Source of the DNA: Candidatus Absconditabacterales bacterium
GTDB taxonomy: Bacteria; Patescibacteriota; Gracilibacteria; Absconditabacterales; Absconditicoccaceae
Reading direction: 5' to 3'
Length of the DNA stretch: 64,000 nt
NCBI GenBank assembly: GCA_937923605.1
Contig: CALDTY010000004.1
Location: 25,612-89,611 of the forward strand
Position numbers and translations under genes: made by a program. The notes under the pieces were generated by a model. That model saw only the letters and a program-made list of their open reading frames with translations, had not been told where the DNA came from and searched no databases. Below, piece by piece: positions 21,571 to 32,502 of this stretch. Positions within the stretch are counted from its first letter, which is position 1. Each line of letters begins with the position of its first letter.

Positions 21571-21885
21571 ATGAAAAAGATTCAAACTTGAGATAAAGTT
21601 ATAGTGATTGCATGAAAGTGGAAATGAACCACTTCTACAGTTTTGGCTATTGCTCCGAAAAAAGATGAAAGAAGATGACTATGGATCACTGTAAAGTGAG
21701 TAAATATAGTCAAAAAAGCGAAGAGATGAGAATGATTTCAAGAGTTTGAAGCTCCGATTCATAGTTCAAATATCATGCTTCGAGATGAAAAGAGTTCATC
21801 TTGATCTAGAGTATGAGTTAGGTCAGATAAGAGTTGAAAAAAAGAAAGATTCTATAAAAAAAGTTGAAATGTTGTTAAAAAATAA
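21571..21885 (+). CDS. rplX: 50S ribosomal protein L24
   Basis: 104 aa. KOW motif IQTGDKVIVIAGKWKGTTS at the start, followed by EAPIHSSNIML typical of L24 (EaPIhxSNV). Important early in 50S assembly. Almost all Gly here are TGA. Confidence 0.95.
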
Positions 21886-21927
21886 TTCTAAAAACATATT
21901 CACTTAATTTACCTTTAAATTTACTAC

Positions 21928-22470
21928 ATGTCATTGTACGAAACATCAGTAAAGAATACTAAAAATCTTCAGGAAAAACTTGGTAAGAGTAACTTACACG
22001 AGGTTCCTAAGATTGATAAAGTTATTATTGCAATGTGAGTAGGTTCTCTTGCGACCAGGAAATGAGTAAAAGATTTTTCTGATTTAGAGGAAAATCTAAG
22101 AATGATAACTGGTCAACAACCTCAAATGATATTGTCTAAAAAATCTGTTTCTAACTTTAAACTTAGAGAAGGTATGCCGGCAATGTTGAAATGTACCTTG
22201 AGAGGTGAGAGAGCGTATGATTTCATTGAAAGAATGGTCTGATTCGTTCTTCCCAGAGTAAGAGATTTTGAAGGGCTTAATGTAAGGAAGTTTGATGGGA
22301 TGTGAAATTATAACTTAGGATTGCCTTCACAAGCAGTATTTGGTGAATTGACTCCGGAAGATATAAAGACTCCAATGTGACTTCAAATAACTTTAGCAAC
22401 AACAGCTGATAACGATAAAGATTCAAAAGTATTCTTAGAATCATTGTGAATTATCTTTGCTAAAAAATAA
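21928..22470 (+). CDS. rplE: 50S ribosomal protein L5
   Basis: 180 aa. Binds 5S rRNA. Recognised from EVPKIDKVIIAMGVGS, the ITGQQPQMILSKKSVSNFKLR block and the Gly-Tyr-rich loop DGMGNYNLGLPSQAVF. The 42-base spacer before its start contains no G at all. Confidence 0.96.
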
Positions 22471-22513
22471 ATTTATAGAAAATACTTCAACTTTATACCT
22501 TATACTTTAAAAA

Positions 22514-22774
22514 ATGGCTAGAAAAGCACTTATCGTAAAACATCAAAAACTTCTGAAACGTAGACAACGTATCTATGAAGAAATGAAAAAAGCTAAGGAA
22601 GAAGGAAGAGAGTATACACCTCCTAAGAATTGGAGACCAACTAAGTTCTATAATAGATGCCAAGCAACTTGAAAAACTAGATCATACATGAGAGATTTTG
22701 GTGTATCAAGGCAAGCTTTTAGAAGGTATGCTAGAGAAGGAATAATAATGGGTGTAAGAAAATCATCTTGGTAA
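22514..22774 (+). CDS. rpsN: 30S ribosomal protein S14, zinc-free type
   Basis: 86 aa. MARKALIVKHQKLLKRRQR and FYNRCQATGKTRSYMRDFG then SRQAFRRYAREGIIMGVRKSSW are family motifs. Only one Cys is present, so the four-Cys zinc site of the short S14 form is absent. Confidence 0.94.
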
Positions 22775-22811
22775 AAAATATTAGAATTCTATTTTATGTT
22801 ATGACTACACA

Positions 22812-23210
22812 ATGGTAAACGCTCCAATTCATGATCTACTTATAAGATTAAAGAATGCCTATATGGCAAGAAAAAAGGATGTTGAAGGAATTCAATATTC
22901 AAAGTTTAAGGTACGTGTTTTGGAACTTCTCCAAAAATTCAAATTCATAGACTCATTTGAGACAGTTTGAGAATGAGCACTAAAAACACTGACTGTTCAA
23001 TTACATGTGACTGGAAACTTAGTAGAAGATATTCCAGTAATAAGAATGTACAGCAAACCTAGTAAAAGACGATATATCGGACGACAAGATATTAGACCAG
23101 TTGCTGGTTGAAGATGAATATGAATCCTTTCTACTAGTCAATGACTTATGGCTAGTCACGAAGCTAAAAAGAAAAAGATATGAGGTGAGTTGATCGCAGA
23201 AATTTATTAA
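22812..23210 (+). CDS. rpsH: 30S ribosomal protein S8
   Basis: 132 aa, normal length. DLLIRLKNAYMARKKDV at the N-terminus and the C-terminal GGRGIGILSTSQGLMASHEA (GxGxxIxSTSxGxMT in the family). Binds the central domain of 16S rRNA and in E. coli represses the spc operon. ATG 22812 is used because the ATG at 22801 is out of frame and closes at once. Confidence 0.95.
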
Positions 23211-23241
23211 GTACATAAAGTTTTATTATCTTATTTAGCAC

Positions 23242-23787
23242 ATGTCTAGAATTGGTAAAATGCCAGTAGCTATCCTTGAGGGAGTTACTGTAGATATAAA
23301 AGACAAAACAGTGTCAGTTAAATGACCTAAGTGAAATTTGTCATACACATATTTAGATTGAGTAAATGTGAATATATCAGATAATGAAGTAGTTGTTACT
23401 ATTGAGTCTGATGAGTATAGCAATCTACGATGATTAACTAGAACACTTATATCTAACATGATAGAATGAGTTACAGATGGTTTTCAAAAGAGATTGTTGG
23501 TTCTTTGAGTTTGATACTCTGCAAAAGTACAATGAAGCAAGTTAGCATTAAATCTTTGATATTCTCATCCAATCGATCATGTCTTACCAGAAGGAATAAA
23601 AGCAGATATTGAACAAGATCCTAAATGAGAAACAATAATTGTTATTAGTGGAATTGATAAGCAATTAGTAGGTGAACAAGCTGCTAAAATTAGATCTTAT
23701 AGAAAACCAGAACCATATAAGTGAAAATGAGTAAGATACGAAGGAGAGTATATTCAAATGAAAGCGTGAAAGACGGCAACGGCTTAG
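23242..23787 (+). CDS. rplF: 50S ribosomal protein L6
   Basis: 181 aa. [19 protein letters not shown] at the start, KGPKGNLSY-type sequence following, and the C-terminal [21 protein letters not shown] (here within residues 155-178) are diagnostic. Two tandem L6 domains. Stop is TAG. Confidence 0.95.
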
Positions 23788-23822
23788 TCTAACACACACT
23801 TTACACCTTACACTTTACACAA

Positions 23823-24185
23823 ATGTCAAAAAAACTAACAAACAAATCACTCGATAAATCAAATAGATATGCTAGAAGAAAGCATAGAGTGAATACTGTT
23901 GTCAAAAAGTTCACATCACATCCTAGGTTACTTGTGAATAGATCAAATGCTCATGTTCAAGCTCAAATTATTGATGCTTCATGAAAAGTTTTGGCATTCG
24001 CTAGTTCATTGAAGGCTAAGAGTGGAACTAAATCAGAAAAGGCATTTGCTGTAGGTGAGGATATTGCAAAAATTGCCTCCAAAAATGGTGTAACAAAAGT
24101 AGTTTTTGATAGAAATTGACATCTATATCACTGAAGAATAAAAAGGTTAGCTGAGTGAGCTAGATCATGATGATTAGACTTTTAA
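23823..24185 (+). CDS. rplR: 50S ribosomal protein L18
   Basis: 120 aa. RRKHRVNTVVKKFTSHPRL and SNAHVQAQIIDAS then the C-terminal DRNGHLYHGRIKRLAEGAR match L18, the 5S rRNA binder. The 35-base leader is entirely G-free (23788-23822). Confidence 0.95.
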
Positions 24186-24223
24186 ATACATATACTATTA
24201 TATTTACTTATTATCAATAATTT

Positions 24224-25066
24224 ATGGCAGACGAAAACAAGAAACCAGAAGAAGCAGTTGAAACTACTAAAGTAGACGAGGCAGCTAAAACCCCTGAGAC
24301 TTCACAACCTGAAGTTAAGTCTTCTGAAGCTGAGAAGCCTGTAGAATCAACGGAAAAGAAAGCAGAAGCGCCAGCAGAAAAGAAGCAAGGAGCAAGTAGA
24401 TGAAGATGAGCAAGACCAGCACCATCTAATGAAAATCCATTGTCAGATAAGCCTCTTCAAAGAAGGTGAAGAAAGTGAGGTTGAAAAGGATGAAGGTGAG
24501 ACAAACCAAATAAAGAATTTCAAGAAATTCTTTTGGAAGTTAGAAGAGTAACAAGAGTAACTACTGGTGGTAGACAGCTAGCCTTTCGTGCGATCATTGT
24601 TATTTGAAACTGAAAAGGGAAGATTGGTTTATGAGTTGCTAAAGGTAACGATGTTAGTATTGCTGTTAGAAAAGCTACTCATGAAGCATATAAAAATATT
24701 GTAGAAGCTCCAATAACTGATGAACTTACAGTGCCATATGTAATGACTCACAAATACAAGGCTGCTATAGTTAAGTTAATGCCTGCTACGCAAGGTACTG
24801 GTATGAAAGCTTGATCATCTGTTCGTACTGTTTTAGAACTAGCAGGATACAATAATATCTTATCTAAAATAATCTGAACTAACAACAAGTTAAATAATGC
24901 TATTTGTGCTATTCAAGCTTTAGCTAAGTATAAAGTTTGAAAAACACCGCCAACTCAAAAAGATCAAAAAAAATGAGATAAAAATGATGATAATAAACCA
25001 CAAGGAAAAGATGAAAAAAAGACAGAGAAAAAAGAAAGTAAAAAAGAAGTCGCTGAGACCAAATAA
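24224..25066 (+). CDS. rpsE: 30S ribosomal protein S5 with long N- and C-terminal extensions
   Basis: 280 aa against about 165 usually. Residues 1-55 are acidic Glu/Ala/Lys-rich; residues 56-98 are an Arg/Gly-rich tract (SRGRGARPAP, RRGRKGGGKGGRGDK), nearly every Gly encoded by TGA. The S5 core starts near residue 100 (EFQEILLEVRRVTRVTTGG) with the decoding-site loop GNGKGKIGLGVAKG. The last 40 residues are Lys/Asp/Glu-rich. L30, which usually follows, is missing. Confidence 0.93.
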
Positions 25067-25110
25067 TAAGATTACATTGTCATATACTTTATTCTAACTA
25101 ACTTCATATT

Positions 25111-25632
25111 ATGTTACATGAACTCACCAAATCTCCATGAAGATCAAAACCTGGTAAGAAACTAGGAAGATGAAATAGTAGTGGTGCTTGAAATTATTCT
25201 GGAAAATGAATTAAGGGTCAAAAATCTAGATCTTGATGATCTGTTCCTGCATGGTTCGAATGATGACAAACCCCATTATATAGAAGACTTCCTAAATTGA
25301 GATGATTTAAGAGATATTTCAAGTTGCTTGAACATCATGAACCTGTTAATGTTGGGTTATTAGAATCAGATGATAGAATTAAATCTTGAGATACGATTAC
25401 TAAAGAATTACTTGCTCAATTTTGATATATTCGTAAGAAAGACAATAGAGTGAAAATCCTAGGAAATTGAGATCTAAAGAAGAAACTATCTTTTGATGGG
25501 TTGGACGCTATATCATCTTCTGCACTAACAAAGGTAGAAGCAGTAGGAGGAACATTCTCTGGATGAGCACCTGTAACTGAAAAATGAGCAGAATCGACAG
25601 AGCAAGAACATGAGGAACAATCAGAAGAATAA
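25111..25632 (+). CDS. rplO: 50S ribosomal protein L15
   Basis: 173 aa. SKPGKKLGRGNSSGAGN and KGQKSRSGGSVPAWFEGGQ match the Gly-rich N-terminal extension of L15, with TGA for many Gly. The C-terminus ends in an acidic tail (EQEHEEQSEE). It follows rpsE directly, with no rpmD (L30) between them. Confidence 0.93.
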
Positions 25633-25692
25633 TCAACTAACACTTTGCTGTTAACAGATTATTTATCTTTATACTTTACATAATTTATAAAC

Positions 25693-27012
25693 ATGGAAGC
25701 ATTCTTTCAATATGTCCAAGACATGGTGGTAAACCCAAATGTAAGAAAAAAATTGTTATGGACACTTGCTTTTTTAGCAATTTATAGATTCTTAGTATAT
25801 ATCCCAGTTCCATTTGTAAATATTGATGCTTGGGCAAATGCTACTATTCAATCTTGAGGAGGTTTAGAGTACTTTGCAATGCTACTTTGATGAACACTAG
25901 AGCAATTTTCACTTATTGCAGTAGGATTGATTCCATATATTAATGCTTCTATTATATTACAATTACTAACTGCAGTAATTCCTAAGCTTGAAGAACTTCA
26001 AGACCAAGGACAACAATGAACTCAAAAGATCCAACAATATACTAGACGACTTACTTTCCCATTAGCTTTCTTACAATCTATTGGTATGGTATTTTTCATA
26101 AACTATCTTTTATGAGGAAACGTTATTTCTACTGATATAGGAACAATTTTATTAACTGCATTTGCACTGTCTGTTTGATCAATCTTACTTATGCGAATTG
26201 GTGAAATGATTACAGAAAAGGGAATATCAAATGGTATCTCGATTTTGATTTTTAGTTCTATTGTAGCAGGAATAACATCTCAAACATATACATTCTTATC
26301 ATCATCAGGGGGTGACTTGTTGAATGTTGTATTATTTATGTTTATAATAGTGTTAGTATTGGTAGTGCTTTCTGTGCTTCTAATTAAGACTATAAAAGAT
26401 ATTCCTGTCATCTATGCTAGGCAATGAGCTATGCAAGAGACTGCAAGTTTGCCAATTCCATTGAATCCAGTAGGAATGATTCCAATTATTTTTGCTGTAG
26501 CATTTGTAACATTTCCTTACCTTATTTCACAATTAGTGACTAACTTGGGAACTCAGAACCCAACAATGCAATCTATTGCTAACTGGATAGAACTTAATTT
26601 GAATATATATACTCAACAACCATGATGGATAGCTATTCTTGCTTACTTCTTGCTTATTGTTGCGTTTACTTTCTTCTATGCTATGATTACCTTCAATCCA
26701 GAAAGAATGGCAGACACCATTCAAAAAAGATGATGATTCATTCCTGGAATTAGACCTGGTGAAGAGACTGCAAAATACCTAAATAGTGTCTTGATGCATT
26801 TAGCTTTATGGTGAGGACTGTGATTAGCGTTCGTTTGAGTGTACACATATATACTAAGTTATATTCCATTTGTACAACAAGCAGCACAAAGTCTATGATC
26901 TATTCCAGTAATTGTTCAAGGGGCGTGAGTTATTATTATTGTATGAGTAGTACAAGAATTAGTAAACAAAATAAATGCTGAATTATTGATGGAAAGATAT
27001 GATAGAGTATAA
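25693..27012 (+). CDS. secY: Protein translocase subunit SecY
   Basis: 439 aa, about ten hydrophobic segments. Plug and pore region: [14 protein letters not shown], ISALGIxPYI-like sequence [19 protein letters not shown], and the cytoplasmic loop GISIL plus the ribosome-facing [19 protein letters not shown] are characteristic. It forms the Sec translocon with SecE and SecG, which are not in this window. Ends the spc-type operon with a clear terminator. No adk, map or infA follow, unlike many genomes. Confidence 0.97.
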
Positions 27013-27040
27013 ATATAATTTCTATTAGTAGACCGCACAT

Positions 27041-27066
27041 AAGGCTTCCTCTAGGAAGCTTTTTTG
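27041..27066 (+). terminator. Rho-independent terminator after secY
   Basis: GCTTCC, loop TCTA, GGAAGC, then T6; 30 bases after the secY stop. Confidence 0.92.
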
Positions 27067-27067
27067 T

Positions 27068-27095
27068 TTGACAAAATAATATTTGCATTGATAAT
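27068..27095 (+). promoter_or_regulatory. Sigma-70-type promoter before the exonuclease gene
   Basis: TTGACA at 27068-27073 and GATAAT at 27090-27095 with a 16-base spacer; the start codon lies 43 bases downstream and the preceding terminator ends just before it. Confidence 0.65.
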
Positions 27096-27137
27096 TTTTT
27101 CTTTATATTTAGAATCTACATTTATTAAAACACTTGA

Positions 27138-27710
27138 ATGACTGAAAATACAATCGCGGTTCTAGATATAGAAGCTACCAATTTTCGTAAAAAAGGAGGA
27201 CTTATTGTAGAGATATGAATAGCTGCTTTAGATCTCAAAACTTGAGTAATAAAGAACATTATTGATACCCTTATTCAAGAACCAGGGTTTGACGAGACTC
27301 ATTATACTTGAGAGTTTGGTCGGGTGTTTAAGAATTCTGACCTTGAGCCAGAAATGATATATCAAGCTCCTACCCTAGAACACAAGAGAGAAGAAATTCA
27401 GGAATGTCTTGATAATTCGTATTGAGTTACGGCCTTCAATACAGCCTTTGATTTTCCATTAATGGAAGATAGAGGCTTTACTATTCATAATAAGCTGCCT
27501 TGTTTAATGCATAAAGCTTCAAAACCAATGAAGATTTGGTTAAAAGAGAAAGCTAAGAAGAAAAGAGCAATAGCCTCATTTCAGCAAGCATGGAACTACT
27601 ATTTGAACACACCTTATGTCGAAAAACACAGAGGAGCTGATGATGCTTATCATGAAACAATATTATTAAGGAAATTGATTGAATTAGGTTTGTATTCTAT
27701 TGATCAGTAA
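27138..27710 (+). CDS. DnaQ-like DEDDh 3'-5' exonuclease
   Basis: 190 aa. ExoI signature AVLDIEATNF (D-x-E) at residues 8-11, ExoII FNTAFDFPLM near residue 100, ExoIII HRGADDAYHE with the His-x4-Asp pair near residue 170. It may be the proofreading subunit of DNA polymerase III or a separate RNA/DNA trimming enzyme; the short length without polymerase fusion fits either. Has its own promoter. Confidence 0.85.
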
Positions 27711-27718
27711 TTCATTTA

Positions 27719-27864
27719 GTACACATAACCAAACGAAGAAAAGAAAGAGTGTATAATTGATCAACGTAACCCATAAAGGGTACACATAACCAAGCGAAGA
27801 AAAGAAAGAGTGTATAATTGATAAAAGGGTATAGTACACATAACCAAGCGAAGCTTGGGTTTTT
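27719..27864. repeat. Three direct repeats, the last copy ending in a terminator hairpin
   Basis: GTACACATAACCAA(G/A)CGAAG begins at 27719, 27780 and 27834. The first two copies continue with about 20 further identical bases containing TATAATTGAT, a perfect -10-like box; the third diverges into a hairpin with T-run. Spacing is 61 and 54 bases. It lies between the convergent exonuclease and VanW-family genes. Confidence 0.85.
27844..27864 (+). terminator. Terminator formed by the last repeat copy
   Basis: CCAAGC, loop GAA, GCTTGG followed by GTTTTT. The first two copies have the CCAAGCGAAG half without the pairing arm. Confidence 0.85.
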
Positions 27865-29017
27865 AATTAACCTGTTTGTAGCAACTTTCTCTTTCTTCTC
27901 AGTTGATGATTCGTCCATAACATCATCCACGAACTGTTTTTTTGATTCCATCTACAATGACAGTAGCTCTATTTGGCCATGCGTATTTGTGTTCGAAATC
28001 TCATCAGTCTTCTGTTTTAGCTAATGAGAAGACTTCTTCAATTCATCAGAAAGAGCCGTCGTAATTTGATACTACTATAATTGGATAGTTTGCCGTATTT
28101 TCAATTTTATAATCGATATGTCCATCATAAATTGTACTATCTAATCAAGGCATTGTGATTGTTTCTCCATTTACTTGAGCATCATACAGATTTCAATATC
28201 GTTGAGTATGAGCACGCCATTCTGCGGGTAAAATGGCTTTATTGGTCAAAAGTCACTGGTACAAAGCGGTGCTCGCTCCACATAAACCTCATCAATATTC
28301 TGTTTGATCTTCATCTAACACGACAGTAAATCAGTTTTTGTATAGTTCTTGTTCTTGTGGATCGTAGTTTATTTCATCAATAAATGAAAGAACCTCTCAT
28401 GGATTAACAACTCTTACAGATCAAAACTCTTTGAGAGCAGTTGAAATATTATGTCTTCTGTAAGACTTATCGTAATTCTCTCTTACTCTATGTGAAACAA
28501 TAGTATATCACATGTCAGTTAGGTCTTGAGCATTTTTAAATAAATGGATTCAGGTCCATGATCCGTAATCAGTGGAAGATAGGATAAATGGTTTCTTATG
28601 AATTTGATATTCTGTATCATTATATGAAGCTAAGAAGTTATCTATATGCTGATCCAAGGGATCATTACTTTTAATGGGCAAACTTTCTACAATCAAATCT
28701 CAGGTAAAACTATAATTCCATGTAGTTATATTGACATCGTTTGATGATCAGCTGTAGGGTTTACTTACAAATCAAGAAAAAGCTTCTTGTACAAGCTGCG
28801 ATTTCACATAACTTTTAAGATTCTTTTTAATGTCTCATTTCTCTGTTCGTTCATCAATAATCTTCTTTTCAACAAAGATATCACCATTCATTAGATCAGG
28901 GTAGTCCTTTTCAATTTGTTTGTCGAAAATGTGTGCCAACAACAAAAATATCCATACAGTGAGAAGTATGGTAACACCACTAATTAGTATATGTTGTCTA
29001 AGAGTATTTATATACAT
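27863..29017 (-). CDS. VanW-family membrane-anchored protein
   Basis: 384 aa. One N-terminal hydrophobic segment (ILISGVTILLTVWIFLLLAH) then a long extracytoplasmic part. The C-terminal third has the VanW signature: EYGGGLCGASTALYQGLL (GGGxCxxSTxLY) and DSTIYDGHIDYKIENT (family DATVxxxxxDLxFxN). VanW domains, named after a vancomycin cluster gene, occur widely in envelope proteins and their role is not settled. Several key Gly are TGA (GGG of the motif includes two). Start ATG 29017 is preferred to the TTG one codon upstream. Confidence 0.82.
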
Positions 29018-29155
29018 CAAAATAATTCTAGAGATAGTTGATCAGATTTTAGTATATTCTTTTTGTATGATTAGTTGTTCTAATTTCAATATACTTTCAT
29101 GCTGAAATTGTACTTTATAACCCTATCATGCAATAACTTTAGTTTGGCATGTGAC

Positions 29156-29749
29156 ATGAAACAATTATTCCTTATAGGTGGATGAGAAGTGTTCGATACA
29201 AAGGATGAGTATTATAATTTTTTAAAAAACTGTGATCGAGATTTGCAAAATCCAAAAAAGAATCGAAAAAATCGATTATGTGATTCAGTCTCATTAGAGT
29301 TTAAGTGTATCGTGCCACAAATGCCCAACTGAATGAATGCTGATTATATGTCTCGAAAGATACGGTTCGAAAAGTATTTTAAGTACTTAAACGGAGAAGA
29401 AGTTGTTTTAATCTGACGATCTTTGTGAGCAATGTTTTTATTAAGATATTTGTCAGAGACTGATTTTCCATCTCATTTGGTACAAATACATCTGATCGCG
29501 CCAGAACGAAAAGAAGAATGATTAAATTGATTTAGCACTGCTAAAAACAATCTACAGAAATTTGAAAGCCAGTGTGATACAATATATATATACCATTCAA
29601 AAGATGATGATATTGTTTCATTTGAAAACTGAGAGAGATTAAGTAAAGCTATCCCATGAGCAATTTTTGAAGTCTTTGAAACTAGAAAGCATTTCATTAC
29701 GCCAGCATTCCCTGAATTACTAGATAATATTTGAATTTATTCCAGATAA
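29156..29749 (+). CDS. Small alpha/beta-hydrolase-like protein
   Basis: 197 aa. LIGRSLGAMFLLRYL carries the nucleophile elbow G-x-S-x-G; HSKDDDIVSF supplies a likely catalytic Asp, and TRKHFITP the His, in the order of RBBP9/YdeN-type serine hydrolases. Starts with LFLIGGGEVFDTKDEY. It lies 5 bases before argS, so the two are cotranscribed. Substrate unknown. Confidence 0.75.
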
Positions 29750-29754
29750 TAACT

Positions 29755-31449
29755 ATGTTTAGAACTACCGTTGAAGAATTATTCGCGCAAGTGAATGCTC
29801 CCATTATTGATCCAAATTTGATCGAAATCCCTCAGGATAGAAGCAAATGAGATTTCGCATTGCCTTGCTTTTCTTTTGCAAAAGAGATGAAACTATCTCC
29901 TCAGCTTATAGCTCAGCAAATAGGTGATCAACTTATGAAGGATATTCCAAATAAAAAGATAAATAAACTTGTTGTTGATGGCCCGTATATAAATGTCACC
30001 TTAGATAATGCTTATGTAGCAGATACAATACTCAAGGAAATTTTGGAAAAAAAAGAGACATATTGAAGATCTAAAAGTAGATGAGAAAAGATAGCAATAG
30101 AATCACCAGGACCAAATACTAATAAGCCATTACACTTAGGTCATGTAAGAAATATGTTGATCGGGAATGCACTGGCGCTAATGTGAGAATTTGCGTGATT
30201 TGATATAGTAAAAGTAGATATAAAAAATGACCGTTGAGTGCATATATGTAAATCACTTCTTGCGTATGAAAAGTTTTGAAACAAAGTCGAACCAGACAAA
30301 AAACCAGATCATTTTGTTGGTGACTGGTATGTTAGGTATGCATTGGAAGCAAAAAAAGATCCCAATTTGGATATAGAAATCCAAGATATGTTAGTCAAAC
30401 GAGAACAATGAGATCCCGAAGTTAGGGCATTACGAGATAAGATGAGGACACGATGTTTACAATGAATTGAACAGACGTATGCTAGATATTGATGTCATAT
30501 TGATCAATCTTATTCAGAGTCTGATCATTATTTGAAGTGAAGAAAGATAGTTGATGATGGAATCGCATCATGAATGTTTATAAAAAATGATAAAGGACAC
30601 TATTTATTTCAAGATGAAGAGCTTGGAGATAAAATAGTACTTAGAAGTGACGGCACATCAATTTATATAACTCAAGACTTGGCTTTATGAATATTAAGAT
30701 ATGATGATTGGAAAATGGATCGTATGGTTTACATAGTAGGTAATGAGCAAGCTGATCATTTCAAATTTTTGTTTAAAATTTTTGAATCAATGTGACTAGA
30801 GTTTGCTTCAAATTGTCATCATTTAAGTTATGGAATGATAAGTCTTCCAGATGGAAAGATGAAAAGTAGAGAAGGGAATGTTGTAGACGCTGACAGTTTG
30901 ATAGATGAAATGCAAGAAGCATCATTAGTAATGCTAGAAAAAAGATATCCATGAGAAGACATGAAAACATTAGCTGAAGATATAGCTTTTGCTGCAATAA
31001 AGTTTTTTGTATTAAAATATGATGCAAAAAAAGACTTTGTATTTGATCGTAATGAATCATTAAGCTTTGATTGAGAATCATGACCTTATTTGCAATATAC
31101 ACACGCTAGGTGCATGAGTATTTTGAAGAAGTCAGAAACTAGTATAAAATCATTTTGAGAAATTGATCTTTCTCCTTTAGAATTAGATTCTGAAAGAATG
31201 ATTATGCTACATTTGTCAGAATTGGGATCGATAGTAGAAAAGGCCGCAGACGAATATAAACCAAGTTTAGTTGCTAGATATGTGTTAGATCTTGCTCGTT
31301 TATTTAATACTTACTACCAACACACTAAGATTTTGGTTGAAGATGACTCAAAAGTTTCTGATGCTCGTTTAGCGTTGGTACAGAGTGTCCAATACGTCTT
31401 GAACACGTGACTATGATTATTATGAATACAAGCACCTAAGAAGATGTAA
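29755..31449 (+). CDS. argS: Arginyl-tRNA synthetase
   Basis: 564 aa, normal length. Class I catalytic motif ESPGPNTNKPLHLGHVRN (HIGH-type HLGH) near residue 120, KMSKS-equivalent LPDGKMKSREGN near residue 365, and the C-terminal anticodon-binding domain ending in ARLFNTYYQHTKIL. The N-terminal additional domain shows as PxDFALP-type RSKGDFALPCFSFAK. Contains many TGA-Gly codons, in contrast with the purK-pyrC block that begins 1 kb further on. Confidence 0.97.
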
Positions 31450-31465
31450 TTTTACTTATTTTTTT

Positions 31466-31882
31466 ATGATGACAATTAAAGATTATATTTTAAAGTGATT
31501 AATGGCAATTATCTGATGATGAGTTGTGTGATATGCTATCTGGCTATATATGCAAAATGCTCAAATAGTATGATCTTGAGATGATCTTCAGAATATGATC
31601 GCGTATATATTTGTAGTTATTATATGATTATTTCTCTTAGCGATCGCATTCAAAGAATCACTTTTACCTAACAATAGACGATGAGTGTTGTTGCTTGGAG
31701 TTGGTATTATTTGGTGCGCGCATATATACTTGATAGATACTCCAAATCAGTCAGTTTATCTAAAAGATATAATGAAATTAGTAGGTGTATTTCTTGCTAT
31801 AGTATGACCCATGAAAGCCTTACAAAGTAAAGAATATGAGGAGAAAAAGTTAGAAGAAGAAATTGAAATAATAGAAGTATAG
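31466..31882 (+). CDS. Small multi-pass membrane protein
   Basis: 138 aa with about four hydrophobic segments (MAIIGGGVVGYAIWLYM, MIAYIFVVIIGLFLLAIAF, VLLLGVGIIWCAHIYLI, LVGVFLAIVG) and a Glu-rich cytoplasmic tail. TGA-Gly is dense in the first segment. It starts 16 bases after argS. No family recognised. Confidence 0.7.
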
Positions 31883-31931
31883 AGAGTGGATCTTCTTCTA
31901 TAAATAATTATTATATAAAAAATAAAAACAG

Positions 31932-32168
31932 ATGAAGAAAAAAGAATGTTTGGTAATAGTTATTAAATTCATTCCTTATCTTGGAGAAAAATTTAAGCTG
32001 ATGCATAGAGATGTTTCACATTTAAAAGCACTAAAAAACTTATACCAAGTGAAACAGAAGAGCATAAGTGATTGTGACTCAATGATCAAACAACAGAAAT
32101 CGGAGATTCTTCAACCAAAAGATGTAGATAATTTTACTCTTGCTCTGGAATGTCAAGTGACATTTTAA
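31932..32168 (+). CDS. Hypothetical 78-aa protein
   Basis: ATG to TAA frame of 78 codons without TGA (only one Gly). Basic N-terminus MKKKECLVIVIKFIPYLGEK, then a Lys/Gln-rich helical stretch. It sits at the left edge of the UGA-free block and may belong to it. No family recognised. Confidence 0.45.
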   Translation: MKKKECLVIVIKFIPYLGEKFKLMHRDVSHLKALKNLYQVKQKSISDCDSMIKQQKSEILQPKDVDNFTLALECQVTF

Positions 32169-32238
32169 ATGAAATTTTTCTTATTAAAAAAATCCCTTTA
32201 AAATAATATTAAAAGGATTCAACAGATTTTAGAAGTAA

Positions 32239-32409
32239 TTACTCGAAGAACCATTTAATTAAAGGGTCTCTCTCGTCAATTTTTCTTTCTAGATTATCTA
32301 TATTTTCTTGTAATTGTATAACATCAACTTGATGATTTAAGCTGTGTTGATCTAGTAAATCGACAAAATCTTTACTAACTGATTCCTGTTGATATAGATT
32401 GATACATGT
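32239..32409 (-). pseudogene. Possible 5'-truncated gene remnant
   Basis: Open reverse frame of 56 codons ending in TAA, encoding a protein-like coiled-coil sequence (VSKDFVDLLDQHSLNH, LQENIDNLERKIDERDPLIK) but with no ATG, GTG or TTG start before an upstream TAA. The rest of 32169-32502 holds nothing else I can recognise. It could be debris at the island edge. Confidence 0.3.
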
Positions 32410-32502
32410 TTATCTTAGCTATAGTTGTACATTATAAGTCACCAAACGAGGTGGAGCATGTTGACAAAAAATAAATATTATTATCAAACTAAATCAAATA
32501 TA

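Noticed and set aside
32239..32409. Start-less reverse frame as an intact gene
   Set aside because: No ATG, GTG or TTG precedes the conserved-looking part before an upstream TAA, so it is listed as a possible remnant only.
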